From positions 66,104,180 to 66,168,179 of the forward strand of contig NC_086380.1 of assembly GCF_036588685.1 (NCBI RefSeq): a DNA stretch of 64,000 nucleotides, read 5' to 3'. The stretch's first letter is position 1. The number at the start of each line of letters is the position of its first letter. Below the pieces are notes generated by a model. It was not told where the DNA came from, did not search any database, and worked only from the letters and a program-made list of their open reading frames with translations. This stretch comes from Mytilus trossulus (lineage: Eukaryota; Mollusca; Bivalvia; Mytilida; Mytilidae). Positions 62,255 to 64,000 of the stretch are shown here, one piece after another. A program made the position numbers and the translations under genes.

Positions 62255-63462
62255 TTGTTTCGGATTTGAACGATCTTAGCTGTCTGGAACATCTAGATTT
62301 GTCGGGTAATAAATCGTTTTGGATTTGCTTCATTAGGGATACATCTGTTAATAGTTGGCCCAAAACTTTCGAATCTAAAGATATTTGAATTTTTCATATA
62401 TTCCTCTTAGATATAAAAGCGCAAATTACCTACCAGTGACTAAAGATGTCAAACCAAACCAGTTTCGATTCAAACGCGAAGATGAATAAAGGCAACAGTA
62501 GTATACCGCTGTTCAAAACTCATAAATCCATGGACAAAAAACAAAATCGGGGTATCAAACTAAAACCGAGCAAAACGCATTAAATATAAGAGGAGAACAA
62601 CGACATAACACCGAAACGTAACACACACAGAAACGGACCAAGCATCAGACAAAACACCACGAGAATAACAGATATAACATGAAAACCAAATGCATGAATT
62701 TGGGATAGACAAGTACCGTGCCACGTCTTATCTCAATATCTCAAAAATAAGAGAAAACACAAACGACTCAACGTTAAAATGCAACACACACATAAACAAA
62801 CAATAATTTAACAATGGCCATCTTCCTGACTTGGTACAGGATGAAAGTTGTTCCGATGCAGCTCATTGTATTCTGACACTTAATGTACCACTTCCGCCAC
62901 GGTTAGAGTTTGTTCGTATAACACATGTTCTTGGTGCACCACCTCTTATCAAACTGAATTTACAGAATACTGCTAGCGTACGATATCTTGATATGTCCTA
63001 TTATGACGTTAAATGCTTTCCTTTAATCTCAATTAACGAAACAGAAAACAATCTGGAATATCTAGATCTTTCAGGAATTGATTGTAACTTATATTACACA
63101 AATATTTCTTTCTTGCGTGCACTGAACATGCATATTGATTATGAGAGGAGTGCATATATACGGGATGTTGAGAACAGCGTTATTTGTTACCCAAAGCTCC
63201 TTAACTTAACCAAATTAGATTTAAGCTGGAACAACTTGTTTTCGATTTCACACAAATTCTTACAAATGCCGGCTGGCTAATTTATAACAACGGCTCAACT
63301 ATTACCACACAGGTAGTTTTACAGAACTTCCATTCATTATTAAGTAACTGTTACCCAACGACGTGGTTGTATATAGGACTACGTACAGTTATTTCTGCGT
63401 TCATTGTTATTCTTCAAACTGCAGTTATTTTTAACTTCCGATGGCGCATACTATTTTTCTTT
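62255..63462 (+). pseudogene. Toll-like receptor pseudogene (no TIR domain)
   Basis: Nucleotide similarity to the TLR at 17157 begins in mid-LRR (CATCTAGATTTGTCGGGTAAT, near 62288), shows an early 4-bp duplication that shifts the frame, and is interrupted by repeat J at 62489-62838. It then continues at high identity through 62839-63250 (VPLPPRLEFVRITHVLGAPP is still readable). A deletion jumps to the LRRCT/transmembrane part (ATGCCGGCTGGCTAA, then CGACGTGGTTGTATATAGGA), and similarity stops in the post-membrane segment (GATGGCGCATACTATTTTTC). The signal peptide, first LRRs and whole TIR domain are absent. It is not functional as a receptor. Confidence 0.92.
62489..62838 (-). mobile_element. 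Repeat J insertion in the TLR pseudogene
   Basis: The reverse complement of family J from CCTGTACCAAGTCAGGAAGA to GGTATACTACTGTTGCCTTT. The pseudogene sequence (G)ATGAA is present on both sides and only once in the intact TLR (near 18318), so it is the target-site duplication. The copy lacks about 115 bp of the 5' part seen at 15642 and 20362. Confidence 0.88.
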
Positions 63463-64000
63463 GTACGTCTGTGGCACAGATGATCACGAATCAATCCTTT
63501 TTTTCGTGCCACTTTCAACGAATTGATAATTGCATGAGCAATAAAGACGGATTCTATCATGAACGCAGGAACTGCAAACTATTTCGGAGAAATTGACTTC
63601 ATCCTCGATTCTTGTATGTCTCGTGCTGCCCTATTTTTGGATTGTTGTGTGATGTTTTATTGTTGTTGTTTGTCTTTTCTTTATTTTATGTTAGGCCACG
63701 ATGTACATATATGCTCAAAAAACGGGCCTTTAAATTTTTTTTTCATAAAGTATTTTATTCGTATTCGTATCATATTTGTGTATAGTTCTACAACACTTTG
63801 GCTGTCACAAAAACTATTTGAATGGATTCGACGTAAGCATTAAAACGTTTATTCCTTGAACGAGAATTTTGAACTCGACATAAATACCCAAAAATCTTTT
63901 TCAAAGGCAATTGGGAGAAGGAATCAAATAAAGCTTTACTTAGCAAAAAAATAAATGGAAATGGAAACCTTCATATCAGCATATGGTCCGAGACATAAAT
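63463..64000. other. Flank of the pseudogene; no gene recognised
   Basis: 63463-63560 resembles the DNA downstream of TLR 2 (about 19930-20040: GATCACGAATC, TTGCATGAG, TTCTA). 63590-63700 looks like a weak family F tail. The 94-codon frame at 63559-63843 has no recognisable domain. Confidence 0.4.

Noticed and set aside
62831-63280. Stand-alone LRR protein of 149 codons
   Set aside because: It is the readable part of the broken TLR copy, preceded by a transposon insertion and followed by a deletion.

Overview
This is an AT-rich, intron- and repeat-rich animal genomic window. The single-exon Toll-like receptors, the DZIP3-like HEPN domain, the Roc-COR/death-domain gene and the dispersed repeats all look like a bivalve mollusc, most likely a marine mussel (Mytilus or a relative). 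That assignment is from family knowledge; no database search was run.

Layout. (1) 1-20 kb, + strand: two paralogous full-length Toll-like receptors, at 1815-4325 and 17157-19685. Each coding sequence is intact, lies in one exon, and starts a few bases after a splice acceptor, so each has an intron in its 5'UTR. Between them on the - strand is a small two-exon gene (exons 8357-8521 and 7555-7698) for a divergent barrier-to-autointegration-factor-like protein. (2) 20-29 kb: no host gene seen; retroelement debris, including a GIY-YIG endonuclease relic on the - strand. (3) 29.5-58.6 kb, + strand: one long gene I assembled from 14 or 15 exons whose splice phases all agree, giving about 1410-1425 codons. 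Its order is two tandem HEPN (DZIP3-like) modules, a Roc GTPase with P-loop, DFGGQ and THRD motifs, a COR domain, and two C-terminal death-fold domains. A third HEPN exon is decayed inside an intron, and a cassette after COR can either be spliced through or run to a stop. (4) 59-64 kb: repeats, then a broken third TLR copy (62255-63462) split by a transposable-element insertion and lacking its TIR domain.

Biology. The TLRs are membrane receptors with extracellular leucine-rich repeats and a cytoplasmic TIR domain. The long gene looks like an intracellular GTPase-switched scaffold linking HEPN modules to death-fold signalling, which suggests an innate-immune or cell-death role. The two kinds of gene are neighbours here; a shared pathway is only inference.

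The rest is mobile DNA: at least ten dispersed repeat families, several foldback or inverted-repeat elements, a pair of near-identical 451-bp direct repeats, tandem duplications, and unusual elements built from degenerate short motifs. No CRISPR array, rRNA or functional tRNA was seen.
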